Positions 1 to 10,025 of a stretch of DNA of 33,979 nucleotides are shown here, piece after piece. A program made the position numbers and the translations under genes. Within the stretch, counting starts at the first letter, position 1. Every line of letters begins with the position of its first letter. Source of the DNA: Gammaproteobacteria bacterium (lineage in GTDB: Bacteria > Pseudomonadota > Gammaproteobacteria > Pseudomonadales > Oceanobacteraceae); the NCBI GenBank assembly GCA_013373125.1, contig JABXIK010000141.1, positions 1 through 33,979 of the forward strand. The letters are read 5' to 3'. The notes under the pieces were generated by a model, which worked only from the letters and a program-made list of their open reading frames with translations, had not been told where the DNA came from and made no database searches.

Positions 1-1863
1 CCAGAGTTGATTGTTTTCTGCACCATCAAACACAACCTGGCTTTGTCCTATCTGTCCACCTAATGTGTTTCCAGATTTGATACTTGCAAAGACTCGGTCA
101 TTTTCAACAAATAAATCACCCGTAATCTGACTGATGGATGGCCAGTCTGTTTGGTATTTCACCGTTGCGTTATTCGCACTTAAATATAGTTCTGACTGAC
201 TTTGAGACTCAGCACTTAGCCCTGTGAATAAATACAAATGTCCAGAGTTCACAGTGCCATCCAATAAAGCAGTATCCAACCATTCCCTTAAACTTTCTGA
301 CAATATACTCGGCACTAAAACTGAATGGGCTGCAACATCGGCATTATTTAGAGATAAATTTAACTGCAGCTTATCTTCTGTTTTTTCATCTTCATACATC
401 CAAACACCAAAGCCACCACGAATGGATTCAACCGCATTCAGTTTTAGGTTCAAACCATTGCCAACTAAGCGAAGGTTATTATTATTCATGTGCCAATCAA
501 CTTGACCTTGAACTTGCTCTAATAATAGAGGCTCATCATAAACGCCTTCGAACTCTATAGATGCTTGTTCACCCTTAAACTGAACTCGCCCGCTGGTTTC
601 ATTTGCTGCAATTACAGCATTTATATTTTCAACACCGGGTATGCCGTTGCTTGCCAGAGTATTCAATTGTTTAACTTCACCCGCTACTGTGACAGACGTT
701 TCATCACTAACCTTTTGTAGGATGACATTCATATTTTCAATTGTGCCGGTGGCTTGTAGGTTTGTTAAGATTGGCACCAGACTCTGGGGAATACTGTTAG
801 TCGCTGCCAAGAAAGATTGAAGATAACCCATGTCCATATGTTTAATGAAAGTCTGCCAACGATGACCCGCTTGAGTTTTAGAAATTGACAACCCTATGTC
901 GTTAAATCGCCAATCTTGATCTTTAAGCTTAAACTCACTATCCCTAAGCCAAAATACCCATTGGTCTACGGCTTTTTGTTTGCCCCACAACTGCACATTA
1001 ACATTATCAATTTTACGTCCATCATTGATATACACTGTCGGACTGGCAAGCGATAATTTACTGTAATTTAACAGGCCATCTTTAAATTCGAAGCGCAGCT
1101 GAGAGGAGGCTGAAAACTCTTTAAACAATGAAACATCAAACCACTCATTTACCCAGTAATCGACATCTATATCTGGAAGGTCGAGTGCACCACGAACATA
1201 AAATCGATCTAACTCAAATGGACTACCTTGGCTATATAAACGAATGCCCGCATTAATTTTATTAACGCTGCCATAACTCATATTCCCTGTAATTAATCGA
1301 TTAAAACCATCCCCTGTCATCACCAAGTGATCAAGATGCAATATCTTAGTTTCAGACTGACGTACGTTTTCCAATGTCACATTATTCAATTCAACATGTT
1401 GCTGTAGCAGCAAAGCATTGAGTATGCGTTTTACTAAAATCGCATCATCTTCTTCAATTGGTTGTTGTGGTTGTTCTTTATCTCCATCCACCCTTACATA
1501 CAGCCCAGACAACCTGACTGATTTAAAAACTGGTGTCAGGTTCAATAACGAACGGCTTGGATCCAGTACAGCATCCACTGCAGCAATAGAGACCTTGGCA
1601 TGCTCTGGATCATCTTCGGTAAATAACTGGATACCTTCCATACGCACGGAAGGAGTTAACACATCCATATCCCCCACCAATTGGCGAATATTTACTTCAC
1701 CACTTAGTTGAGAACTAAGATAAGTTTCTAAATGAGGGCGGTATTGACCGATAAAAGGAAATATTTGTTGGCCGATGGCACTGTAAAGTGCCAATACAAT
1801 AAATGTGGCCACAAACAAAAGGTTGAATACATTTAACCCTTGTTTTAATGCGTTTAGTTTCAT
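1..1863 (-). CDS. yhdP: YhdP/AsmA-like envelope protein, N-terminal part (cut by window edge)
   Basis: This reading frame runs open from an ATG at 1863 to the window edge, giving 621 visible codons; the C-terminal part lies outside. The protein begins with a short cytoplasmic stretch and one hydrophobic helix at about residues 10-30 (NLLFVATFIVLALYSAIG). A long beta-rich periplasmic region follows, as in the YhdP/DUF3971 AsmA-like family. Family members are over 1,000 residues long, form bridges between inner and outer membrane and help move phospholipid outward; that role is known for E. coli YhdP and is inferred here. It starts 5 bases after the rng stop, so it is probably the last gene of the mre-maf-rng transcript, matching the E. 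coli and Pseudomonas order. Assignment rests on architecture and position. Confidence 0.85.
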   Translation of the reverse strand, partial: MKLNALKQGLNVFNLLFVATFIVLALYSAIGQQIFPFIGQYRPHLETYLSSQLSGEVNIRQLVGDMDVLTPSVRMEGIQLFTEDDPEHAKVSIAAVDAVLDPSRSLLNLTPVFKSVRLSGLYVRVDGDKEQPQQPIEEDDAILVKRILNALLLQQHVELNNVTLENVRQSETKILHLDHLVMTGDGFNRLITGNMSYGSVNKINAGIRLYSQGSPFELDRFYVRGALDLPDIDVDYWVNEWFDVSLFKEFSASSQLRFEFKDGLLNYSKLSLASPTVYINDGRKIDNVNVQLWGKQKAVDQWVFWLRDSEFKLKDQDWRFNDIGLSISKTQAGHRWQTFIKHMDMGYLQSFLAATNSIPQSLVPILTNLQATGTIENMNVILQKVSDETSVTVAGEVKQLNTLASNGIPGVENINAVIAANETSGRVQFKGEQASIEFEGVYDEPLLLEQVQGQVDWHMNNNNLRLVGNGLNLKLNAVESIRGGFGVWMYEDEKTEDKLQLNLSLNNADVAAHSVLVPSILSESLREWLDTALLDGTVNSGHLYLFTGLSAESQSQSELYLSANNATVKYQTDWPSISQITGDLFVENDRVFASIKSGNTLGGQIGQSQVVFDGAENNQLW

Positions 1864-1868
1864 AAGCG

Positions 1869-3344
1869 CTATTGCAAGATCAGATCGTACTGCTCTTGGC
1901 TGTACATAGGGTCAACTTGTAATTTAATGGTTTTATTTATGAAGTTCTCTAAATCCGCAAGGCTTTGACTTTCTTCATCCAACAATAAATCAATCACATT
2001 TTGCGAGGCTAAAACTAAATACGCAGACGCATCATATGCACGTGCTTCGCGTAATAATTCTCTAAAGATTTCATAGCACACGGTTTCGGCTGTCTTAATC
2101 TCACCACGACCATCACAATGAGGACACGGCTCACACAACATCTGGCCTAAACTTTCACGAGTCCGTTTTCGTGTCATTTCCACAAGGCCTAATTCAGAGA
2201 CCTGTGAAATCTTAGTTTTGGCGTGATCTTTTTCCAGTACCTTTTCCAACATACGCAAAACCTGGCGCTGATGCTCTGGATCTTCCATATCAATGAAATC
2301 CAAAATAATGATACCACCTAAATTGCGCAAACGTAGTTGTCGGCCTATCACTGTTGCCGCTTCTAAGTTTGTTTTAAAAATGGTTTCTTCTAGATTCCGG
2401 TGTCCAACAAAACCACCCGTATTCACATCCACCGTGGTCATGGCCTCGGTTTGATCAATAATTAAATAGCCGCCTGATTTTAACTGCACCTTTCGCTCTA
2501 GCGCTTTTTGGATTTCATCCTCGACGCCGTACAAATCAAAAATTGGTCGCTCACCAGGATAATACTCCAGCTTGTCAGTTACTTCTGGCACAAAAGATTG
2601 GGAGAATTCTTGCGCTTTTTGAAAGTTCTCGCGGGAATCTATCAAAACCTTATCTATCTCAGGGCGAATAAAGTCTCGAAAGGTGCGCAAATGCAATGGC
2701 AGCTCTTCATAAATCAAACTTGGTGCGGATAAAGATTTCGTACGCTCTTTCACTTTATTCCACACGCGTTGCAAATAGCGGGTGTCTAATAGAATTTCTT
2801 CTTCACCTGCACCTTCTGCCGCTGTACGTAAAATAAAACCGCATTCATCATTAAGGCCTTCTGCTTGCATGCAGTTTTGCACAAGCTCACGTAAACGCTC
2901 GCGTTCTGCTTCATCTTCAATACGCTGACTGATACCCACATGTTGAGTATGAGGCATGAATACCAGATAGCGAGAAGGGATGGATAGATGCGTGGTCAAG
3001 CGTGCGCCTTTGGTGCCAATAGGATCTTTGGTGACTTGCACCACTATACTTTGACCTTCATGCAATAAACTGGTGATGGCATCCGGCTGACGTCGCGCCG
3101 CTTCGCTATCTTTAAGAGGCACCTGCACATCTGCAGCATGAATGAATGCCGCCCGTTCTAAGCCAACTTCCACAAATGCAGCTTGCATACCGGGCAATAC
3201 ACGTACAACTTTACCGATATAAATATTGCCCACAATGCCACGACGATTACTGCGTTCGATATTAACCTCTTGCAGCACACCATTTTCCACCAAACCCATA
3301 CGGGTTTCTGTGGGAGTTACATTGAGTAAGATTTCCGTATTCAT
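1869..3344 (-). CDS. rng: Ribonuclease G
   Basis: A 491-residue protein, close to the 489 residues of E. coli RNase G. The family makes 5'-monophosphate-dependent endonucleolytic cuts in RNA, including 16S rRNA 5'-end maturation and mRNA decay. The N-terminal region (about residues 35-125) is the S1-like RNA-binding domain. The DNase I-like catalytic part holds D306 (in DVNTGG) and D349 (in ILDFIDM), equivalent to the magnesium-binding aspartates of RNase E. The zinc-link cysteines are visible as CPHC at 407-410. It lacks the long C-terminal degradosome scaffold of RNase E, which separates the two. The start matches E. coli RNase G (MNTEILLNVTPTETR), though its ribosome site is weak. It lies 57 bases after maf and 5 before yhdP. 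Confidence 0.96.
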   Translation of the reverse strand: MNTEILLNVTPTETRMGLVENGVLQEVNIERSNRRGIVGNIYIGKVVRVLPGMQAAFVEVGLERAAFIHAADVQVPLKDSEAARRQPDAITSLLHEGQSIVVQVTKDPIGTKGARLTTHLSIPSRYLVFMPHTQHVGISQRIEDEAERERLRELVQNCMQAEGLNDECGFILRTAAEGAGEEEILLDTRYLQRVWNKVKERTKSLSAPSLIYEELPLHLRTFRDFIRPEIDKVLIDSRENFQKAQEFSQSFVPEVTDKLEYYPGERPIFDLYGVEDEIQKALERKVQLKSGGYLIIDQTEAMTTVDVNTGGFVGHRNLEETIFKTNLEAATVIGRQLRLRNLGGIIILDFIDMEDPEHQRQVLRMLEKVLEKDHAKTKISQVSELGLVEMTRKRTRESLGQMLCEPCPHCDGRGEIKTAETVCYEIFRELLREARAYDASAYLVLASQNVIDLLLDEESQSLADLENFINKTIKLQVDPMYSQEQYDLILQ

Positions 3345-3401
3345 GATTAAACTGCTTTTAAGGGTCTTTACGACACGTTAAATAAAATTCGGTTGTTTGG
3401 G

Positions 3402-3989
3402 TTATACCTCACCCCAAATCGGCACATTAAACTGTTGCAATAAGCTTGCGGTTTCCATTAATGGTAAGCCCACCACATTGCTATAGCTGCCATTGATATG
3501 ACTCACAAATACCGCAGCCTTGCCCTGAATACCGTAACCACCGGCTTTATCCATTGGCTCTCCAGTAGCCACATATTGATCAATCATTGCATTCGATAAT
3601 GTTGAAAACTGCACCTTGGTTTCGACGACCAAAGAGCTCACTCGCATGCCACTTGCTTCTTGTTTGGCAATAGCCACCGCAGTAAAAACAGAGTGCTCAC
3701 AGCCAGATAAACTCGCCAACATGGATTTTGCTTGCGCTTGCGTTTCTGGCTTACTTAATAGTTCAGCGCCCAACACCACACAAGTATCGGATCCTAATAC
3801 AGGTAGCGAAGTATTTGCCGCACCGGCTTGCGCTTTAGCTCGAGCTAAGCGCTCAACGTAAGCTAATGGCGATTCACCCGCTAGTACCGACTCATCCAAA
3901 TCCTGTGCCTCACATATGAAGTGGACACCGATCTGCTCTAGCAGTTCACGCCGACGCGGTGATGCTGAAGCCAATAATAAATCTGCCAC
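3402..3989 (-). CDS. maf: Maf-type nucleotide pyrophosphatase (YhdE-like, dTTP/UTP)
   Basis: A 195-residue Maf-family protein. These enzymes hydrolyse dTTP, UTP and modified nucleotides to monophosphates, a house-cleaning role linked to cell division. The N-terminal family signature LLLASASPRRRELL is clear, followed by the catalytic aspartate in LGSDTCVVL (about residue 68) and the conserved DKAGGYGIQG loop. The position inside mreBCD-maf-rng points to the YhdE subfamily (dTTP/UTP) rather than YceF. The start is a GTG one base after the mreD stop, with AGGA six bases upstream, so the two genes are probably translationally coupled. Confidence 0.94.
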   Translation of the reverse strand: MADLLLASASPRRRELLEQIGVHFICEAQDLDESVLAGESPLAYVERLARAKAQAGAANTSLPVLGSDTCVVLGAELLSKPETQAQAKSMLASLSGCEHSVFTAVAIAKQEASGMRVSSLVVETKVQFSTLSNAMIDQYVATGEPMDKAGGYGIQGKAAVFVSHINGSYSNVVGLPLMETASLLQQFNVPIWGEV

Positions 3990-3990
3990 G

Positions 3991-4461
3991 TTAAGTCCTG
4001 AAGTATTGGCGAACGGCAGCTAATAAGTTGTACCAAAGCGGCCAAATTAACGCACTACCTACAGAAGGCCACAATAATGCAGACTTACTTTGGCCTATCA
4101 CTACTGATTCTGCCCAAAAACGCACTAACAAAAACAGACCTATTAATACAAATACCAAAAAGCTTTGTTGTATGGCGTTGTACAAGCGCATGCGGGAATG
4201 CAGCAATAAAACCAAATACGCCATCAAGCTTAATGCCAGTGCGTTTAACCCCAACAGATTACCGTGCAATACGTCTAACAAAACCCCCATAGCAAACGCT
4301 AAGAATATCCCTGCTTTATAAGGGCTCACTAACAGCCAAAAAATCATGGTCATGGCCACCCATTCAGGTCGAATGTAATCAATGAGCCTTGGCATAGGGA
4401 ACGCAGCTAGCACCAGAGCCACAAAAAAAGTGGGCAGAATCACACTGTAAGATCGAATCAT
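3991..4461 (-). CDS. mreD: Rod-shape-determining protein MreD
   Basis: A 156-residue, very hydrophobic inner-membrane protein with about five or six predicted helices, the usual size and character of MreD. With MreB, MreC, RodA and PBP2 it forms the elongasome that directs side-wall peptidoglycan synthesis. Primary sequence is poorly conserved in this family, but the conserved start-like segment with YIRPEWVAMTMIFWLL and the gene order make the call firm. The ATG overlaps the mreC stop in an ATGA arrangement, so translation is probably coupled to mreC. Confidence 0.93.
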   Translation of the reverse strand: MIRSYSVILPTFFVALVLAAFPMPRLIDYIRPEWVAMTMIFWLLVSPYKAGIFLAFAMGVLLDVLHGNLLGLNALALSLMAYLVLLLHSRMRLYNAIQQSFLVFVLIGLFLLVRFWAESVVIGQSKSALLWPSVGSALIWPLWYNLLAAVRQYFRT

Positions 4462-5321
4462 TTCGTCATCTCCTCAGCTGCATTCACGTCTGGTAATTGG
4501 CTTTCTTTTGAGAAGACCAGTAGAACGTAGCGGGAACGGTCGAGTTGAGCAGCTGGTTTTGCCGATACGATTGCAAAAGGCTCACCTGGGTCGTGCTCGA
4601 CACTGGTGATGGTGCCTACGGGATAGCCTCGAGGATAGCGAGAGCCTAACCCAGAACTCACCAATAAATCCCCTTCTTTAATATCTGCCGTATCGGGTAC
4701 ATAAATAAGAGCCAGCTCATCCAAACGTCCAGCCCCCACAGCAATGGCCCGAATACCATTACGATTTACTAATACAGGAATGGCGTGGTTACTATCTGCT
4801 AATAAAAGCACTCGACTGGTATAGGGTAAAACCTCAATAACCTGCCCCATCAAACCTTGGGCATCCAGAATCGGCTGGCCCACGAATACTCCGTGCTTCT
4901 CGCCTTTATTGATAATAATGTGATGGGTATAAGGATCTGGATCGACACCGATTAATTCGGCCACTTGAACCTTGTCGTCAAGTAGCTCAGAGGCATTAAG
5001 CAGTTCACGCAGACGATTATTTTCGGCGCGCAAGGACACCATTTGCTGCACTTTTTGCTTTAAAACCAGAGATTCATTACGCAAGCGATCATTCTCTTCC
5101 TGCAAGCTAGCACGACTGACCGCAGACTTCTCAGCCCACACACCGAGTTGCCCTGGAATACCCGACATCCATTGTACTGGAGTAATGAAATAACCTAAGA
5201 AACTGCGCACATGTTGCATCGGCTCTAAGTATTTATCCGCCACGATCAACGCAAAGGATAAAAAAACAGCCACTACAATTCGAGAGTTAGTCGCTTGTCC
5301 CGTAGTAAAAATGCCTTTAAT
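4458..5321 (-). CDS. mreC: Rod-shape-determining protein MreC, apparent ATT start
   Basis: MreC is the bitopic periplasmic scaffold of the elongasome; it links MreB to PBP2. The protein has a short cytoplasmic N-terminus, one membrane helix (VVAVFLSFALIVAD), a coiled coil with repeated ENxRL units, then the beta-rich domain with conserved VGVDPDPYTHHIIINKG. The first conventional start in frame is GTG at 5273, which lies inside the membrane helix and has no ribosome site. Reading upstream, the frame stays open and gives KGIFTTGQATNSRIVVAVF, which lines up with the E. coli start KPIFSRGPSLQIRL. The only start-like position is ATT at 5319-5321, six bases after a clean AAGGAG. I therefore take ATT as the start, giving 287 residues. 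Confidence 0.9.
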   Translation of the reverse strand: MKGIFTTGQATNSRIVVAVFLSFALIVADKYLEPMQHVRSFLGYFITPVQWMSGIPGQLGVWAEKSAVSRASLQEENDRLRNESLVLKQKVQQMVSLRAENNRLRELLNASELLDDKVQVAELIGVDPDPYTHHIIINKGEKHGVFVGQPILDAQGLMGQVIEVLPYTSRVLLLADSNHAIPVLVNRNGIRAIAVGAGRLDELALIYVPDTADIKEGDLLVSSGLGSRYPRGYPVGTITSVEHDPGEPFAIVSAKPAAQLDRSRYVLLVFSKESQLPDVNAAEEMTK

Positions 5322-5324
5322 GGT

Positions 5325-5336
5325 GTGCTCCTTAAG
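5325..5336 (-). promoter_or_regulatory. Ribosome binding site that fixes the mreC start
   Basis: On the minus strand AAGGAG (5331-5336) is followed by six bases (CACACC) and then ATT AAA GGC. No ATG, GTG or TTG lies at a workable distance in the mreC frame, so this strong site argues for initiation at ATT. Confidence 0.75.
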
Positions 5337-5379
5337 ACTTCTTTAGTTGTTAGATGTCGTCTCACCGAGCTGTACGTAT

Positions 5380-5411
5380 AAAATGCGCAGCCCTTGCGGA
5401 CAGCGCATTTT
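5380..5411 (-). terminator. Hairpin between mreB and mreC (attenuator or processing site)
   Basis: A perfect 9-base inverted repeat (AAAATGCGC / GCGCATTTT) encloses a 14-base loop that can itself pair weakly. On the minus strand the stem ends in TTTTAT. It sits in the 133-base gap between the mreB stop and the mreC start and could lower mreCD expression relative to mreB, which is needed in far greater amounts. The stem is half A/T, so full termination is doubtful. Confidence 0.5.
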
Positions 5412-5454
5412 CGACAGGATATGATCTACAACGAAATTATCAGCTATGTCTGAG

Positions 5455-6579
<1,125 letters not shown>

Positions 6580-6639
6580 TTAAGTTACACCCCTTTCACA
6601 CACTTTATATTCATAGCCCAAAAAGGCAGAGAAAATACC

Positions 6640-6927
6640 ATGGCGCTTGATCGTTCAGATGTCACCAATATTGCGGATTTAGCCCGCTTAGCCATCGCAG
6701 AAGACAATATTGGTCAATACCAAGAAGAACTAAGCAGCATATTAGCTTTAGTTGAACAAATGAATGCCGTCAATACAGACGACGTGCAACCTCTGGCTCA
6801 CCCTACCGACGCTGTACAAAGATTGCGCAGCGACGTAGTGACAGAAGAAAACCACAGAGAGAAATACATGGCCAACGCACCAGCACAAGAAAGCGGCCTA
6901 TTTTTAGTACCAAAAGTAGTCGAGTAA
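6640..6927 (+). CDS. gatC: Glu/Asp-tRNA amidotransferase subunit C
   Basis: The small GatC subunit stabilises GatA and wraps between GatA and GatB in the complex that converts Glu-tRNA(Gln) and/or Asp-tRNA(Asn) to the amidated forms. From the ATG at 6640 the protein is 95 residues, the usual size, beginning [19 protein letters not shown], which is the conserved GatC N-terminal helix; an upstream in-frame ATG at 6577 would add 21 unconserved residues. The central [15 protein letters not shown] segment is also typical. First gene of gatCAB, 5 bases before gatA. Confidence 0.95.
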   Translation: MALDRSDVTNIADLARLAIAEDNIGQYQEELSSILALVEQMNAVNTDDVQPLAHPTDAVQRLRSDVVTEENHREKYMANAPAQESGLFLVPKVVE

Positions 6928-6932
6928 TCATC

Positions 6933-8399
6933 ATGGCCTTGCACAATCTTACCCTTACTCAAATTTCTCAAGGCCTTGAGGCCGGTGATTTCACCAGTGT
7001 CGAAATCACAAAGCACTTCCTTGATCGCATCAAACAACTGGATCAAGGTGAAAACGGCATCAATAGCTTCATCACTGTATGTGAAGAGCAAGCCCTAGCA
7101 GACGCAAAAGCCGCCGATGAACGTCGTGCAGCCGGCAACGCCAGCAAGTGGACCGGTGTCCCATTTGCACACAAGGATATTTTTTGTACAGATGGCACTT
7201 TAACCACCTGTGGCTCAAAAATGCTAAGCAACTTTATTCCACCATATGACGCCACGGTTGTAGAAAACATGAAACGCGAAGGCGCCGTATGCTTGGGTAA
7301 AACCAACATGGATGAATTCGCCATGGGTTCATCCAATGAATCGTCTTTTTACGGTGCGGTTAAAAACCCTTGGAATTTAGAGACCATTCCAGGTGGCTCC
7401 TCTGGTGGTTCGGCTGCTGCGGTTGCGGCGCGTTTAGTGCCAGCGGCTACCGGCACAGACACAGGTGGTTCTATTCGCCAGCCTTCTGCCCTGTGTGGCC
7501 TAACTGGTTTAAAACCCACTTATGGTCGTTGTTCCCGTTGGGGCATGATTGCCTATGCATCCTCTTTAGACCAAGCAGGACCAATGGCACGTACTGCTGA
7601 AGATGCCGCCATGATGCTCAACGTAATGGCCAGCTTTGATAGCAAAGACAGCACCAGCATCGACCAAGATGTGCCGGATTACACTGCCACGCTAAACGAT
7701 GACTTAGCGGGTAAAGTGATCGGTTTACCCAAAGAGTTTTTTCCAGAAAGCTTAGATGGCGAAATGAAGCAAACCATGCTGGCCGCCATTGAGAAATTCA
7801 AAGAACTTGGCTGCACAGTAAAAGAAATCTCATTGCCAAGTACCGACCTTGCCATTCCAGCGTACTATGTTGTAGCACCGGCAGAATGCTCTGCCAACTT
7901 ATCGCGTATGGATGGTGTGCGTTTTGGTTATCGCTGTGACGATCCAAAAGACGTAGAAGATTTATACAAGCGTTCTCGTGGTGAAGGTTTCGGTGACGAA
8001 GTGAAACGCCGTATCATGATTGGTACTTATGCGTTATCCACTGGTTTTTATGATGCTTACTATGTGAAAGCGCAAAAAATTCGCCGTTTAATTAAAAACG
8101 ATTTTGTTAAAGCGTTTGCCGAAGTGGACTTCATCATGGGCCCAGTTACGCCATCGCCTGCATTTAAAATTGGTGAAAAATCCGGTGACCCTGTTGAAAT
8201 GTATATGGAAGATAAGTTCACGCTTTCTTGTAACTTGGCTGGCCTTCCGGGTATGTCTATTCCAGCAGGTCTAATCAATGGCTTGCCGGTTGGCTTACAA
8301 ATTATGGGCAACTACTGGAGTGAAGCGAGTATGCTAAATGCTGCGCATAAATTCCAGCAAGTGACAGATTTCCACAACGCAGCACCTCAAGGCATTTAA
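6933..8399 (+). CDS. gatA: Glu/Asp-tRNA amidotransferase subunit A (amidase)
   Basis: GatA is the glutaminase subunit: it releases ammonia from glutamine and passes it through a tunnel to GatB. The 488-residue protein carries the amidase signature. The Ser-cisSer-Lys triad can be placed: K81 in AHKDIF, S156 in PGGSSGGS, and nucleophile S180 in [11 protein letters not shown]. The K-S and S-S spacings (75 and 24) equal those of the structurally known S. aureus Gat[12 protein letters not shown], which follows the nucleophile, is also typical. It lies between gatC and gatB with short gaps, so the three are cotranscribed. Confidence 0.97.
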   Translation: MALHNLTLTQISQGLEAGDFTSVEITKHFLDRIKQLDQGENGINSFITVCEEQALADAKAADERRAAGNASKWTGVPFAHKDIFCTDGTLTTCGSKMLSNFIPPYDATVVENMKREGAVCLGKTNMDEFAMGSSNESSFYGAVKNPWNLETIPGGSSGGSAAAVAARLVPAATGTDTGGSIRQPSALCGLTGLKPTYGRCSRWGMIAYASSLDQAGPMARTAEDAAMMLNVMASFDSKDSTSIDQDVPDYTATLNDDLAGKVIGLPKEFFPESLDGEMKQTMLAAIEKFKELGCTVKEISLPSTDLAIPAYYVVAPAECSANLSRMDGVRFGYRCDDPKDVEDLYKRSRGEGFGDEVKRRIMIGTYALSTGFYDAYYVKAQKIRRLIKNDFVKAFAEVDFIMGPVTPSPAFKIGEKSGDPVEMYMEDKFTLSCNLAGLPGMSIPAGLINGLPVGLQIMGNYWSEASMLNAAHKFQQVTDFHNAAPQGI

Positions 8400-8409
8400 G
8401 GAGACCATC

Positions 8410-9864
8410 ATGGAATGGGAAGTTGTTATTGGTCTTGAGATTCACGCTCAGTTGGCCACCAAATCAAAAATCTTTTCAGGTTCCAGCACCGCTTTTGGTG
8501 CCGAGCCTAACACTCAAGCATCACTGGTTGATTTAGGTTTACCAGGCGTTCTGCCTGTATTTAACGAAGAAGCTTTACGCATGGCGGTTAAATTCGGTTG
8601 CGCCATTGATGCTGAAATTGGCAAAGTATCTGTGTTTGATCGTAAAAATTATTTTTACCCAGATTCACCAAAAGGTTATCAAACCACGCAATTACACCAC
8701 CCAATCGTGGGCATGGGTCACATTGATATCACCTTGGATGATGGCACCACCAAACGCATTAATGTTACTCGTGCGCATTTAGAAGAAGACGCCGGTAAAT
8801 CCTTACACGAAGATTTTCACGGCATGTCAGGCATCGACTTAAACCGCGCAGGCACACCGTTAATTGAAATCGTATCTGAGCCTGAAATTCGCAGCGCGAA
8901 AGAAGCGGTGGCCTATTTCAAAAAAATGCACAGCATCGTGACCTATCTTGGCATTTGTGACGGCGATTTATCACAAGGCTCCATGCGTTGCGACTGCAAC
9001 GTTTCTTTACGCCCGAAGGGTCAAGAAGAATTCGGTACCCGTACTGAGATTAAAAACGTCAACAGCTTCCGTTTTGTGGAACAAGCCATTAACGTTGAAA
9101 TCGAACGTCAAATGGACATCCTTGAAGATGGCGGCAGCATCACCCAAGAAACCCGTTTGTTTGATCCAAACAAAATGGAAACTCGCTCCATGCGCTCAAA
9201 AGAAGTGGCCAACGATTACCGCTACTTCCCTTGTCCTGATTTATTACCGGTTGTCATTGACGATGAATACATTCAAAGCGTACGTGATTCCTTACCTGAA
9301 TTACCGGATCAGAAAAAACAACGCTTAATGGATGTAAATGGCTTAAGTGAATACGATGCCAGCGTGTTATCTGCTACACGTGAAATGGCCGACTATTTCG
9401 AAGCGGTTGCCAAGGCTTGTGATGATTACAAATTGGCAGCTAACTGGGTAATGGGCGAATTATCCGCTGCGTTAAATAAAAACGAAGTGGAAATCAAAAA
9501 TAGCCCTGTGAAAGCCGAACAACTGGGTGCCATGATCGCACGCATCAAAGACAACACCATATCCAGTAAAGGCGGTAAAGACGTCTTCGCCGCTCTTTGG
9601 GATGAAAAAGGTGATGACGTTGATGCCTTGATTGATTCTCTTGGTTTAAAACAAGTAAGCGACACAGGTGCCATCGAAGCCATCGTGGATGAGGTGATTG
9701 CCAACAACCAAGCGCAAGTGGATCAATACGTAAATGCCGAGCCAGATAAGCGAGGCAAGATGATTGGTTTCTTTGTAGGTCAGGTAATGAAAGCATCGAA
9801 AGGTGCCGCTAACCCTGGCATGGTAAACAAGGTACTAAAAGAGAAGCTTGATGCTAAGTGCTAA
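8410..9864 (+). CDS. gatB: Glu/Asp-tRNA amidotransferase subunit B
   Basis: GatB is the kinase and transamidase subunit: it phosphorylates the misacylated glutamyl or aspartyl group and adds ammonia from GatA. The 484-residue protein opens with the family hallmark [12 protein letters not shown] and has the zinc-type cysteines in [18 protein letters not shown] and the [16 protein letters not shown] segment. The C-terminus (about residues 335-484) is the helical YqeY-like tRNA-binding tail, ending in [14 protein letters not shown] strong AAGGAG lies eight bases before the ATG. Last gene of the operon, with a rho-independent terminator just after it. Confidence 0.97.
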   Translation: MEWEVVIGLEIHAQLATKSKIFSGSSTAFGAEPNTQASLVDLGLPGVLPVFNEEALRMAVKFGCAIDAEIGKVSVFDRKNYFYPDSPKGYQTTQLHHPIVGMGHIDITLDDGTTKRINVTRAHLEEDAGKSLHEDFHGMSGIDLNRAGTPLIEIVSEPEIRSAKEAVAYFKKMHSIVTYLGICDGDLSQGSMRCDCNVSLRPKGQEEFGTRTEIKNVNSFRFVEQAINVEIERQMDILEDGGSITQETRLFDPNKMETRSMRSKEVANDYRYFPCPDLLPVVIDDEYIQSVRDSLPELPDQKKQRLMDVNGLSEYDASVLSATREMADYFEAVAKACDDYKLAANWVMGELSAALNKNEVEIKNSPVKAEQLGAMIARIKDNTISSKGGKDVFAALWDEKGDDVDALIDSLGLKQVSDTGAIEAIVDEVIANNQAQVDQYVNAEPDKRGKMIGFFVGQVMKASKGAANPGMVNKVLKEKLDAKC

Positions 9865-9876
9865 GTGACTCGATTG

Positions 9877-9903
9877 GAGCGGCTACATAGCCGCTCTTTT
9901 TTT
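9877..9903 (+). terminator. Rho-independent terminator of gatCAB
   Basis: An 8-base GC-rich stem GAGCGGCT / AGCCGCTC with the four-base loop ACAT, followed directly by seven T residues. It begins 13 bases after the gatB stop. Confidence 0.93.
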
Positions 9904-10025
9904 ACCCCACCCTTAGTATTCCATTTTCCTCTAAAAAACAATATTTCAATAACTAATCACCAAACTTCAGCTCAGCTAAAATTGGTCTAACCTATAAGTA
10001 GACACCGTTCATCATTGAGCAGGCC

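Noticed and set aside
224..1711. Plus-strand reading frames at 224-505 and 1418-1711
   Set aside because: They lie antisense inside the long yhdP-like frame, have low-complexity Ser/Thr-rich translations, and lack ribosome sites.
4458..5273. mreC with a GTG start at 5273
   Set aside because: This start falls inside the membrane helix, has no ribosome site, and drops the N-terminal segment conserved with E. coli MreC.
9904..10025. Fur box upstream of the TonB receptor
   Set aside because: The AT-rich stretch has no adequate match to the 19-base Fur palindrome, so iron control is not claimed.
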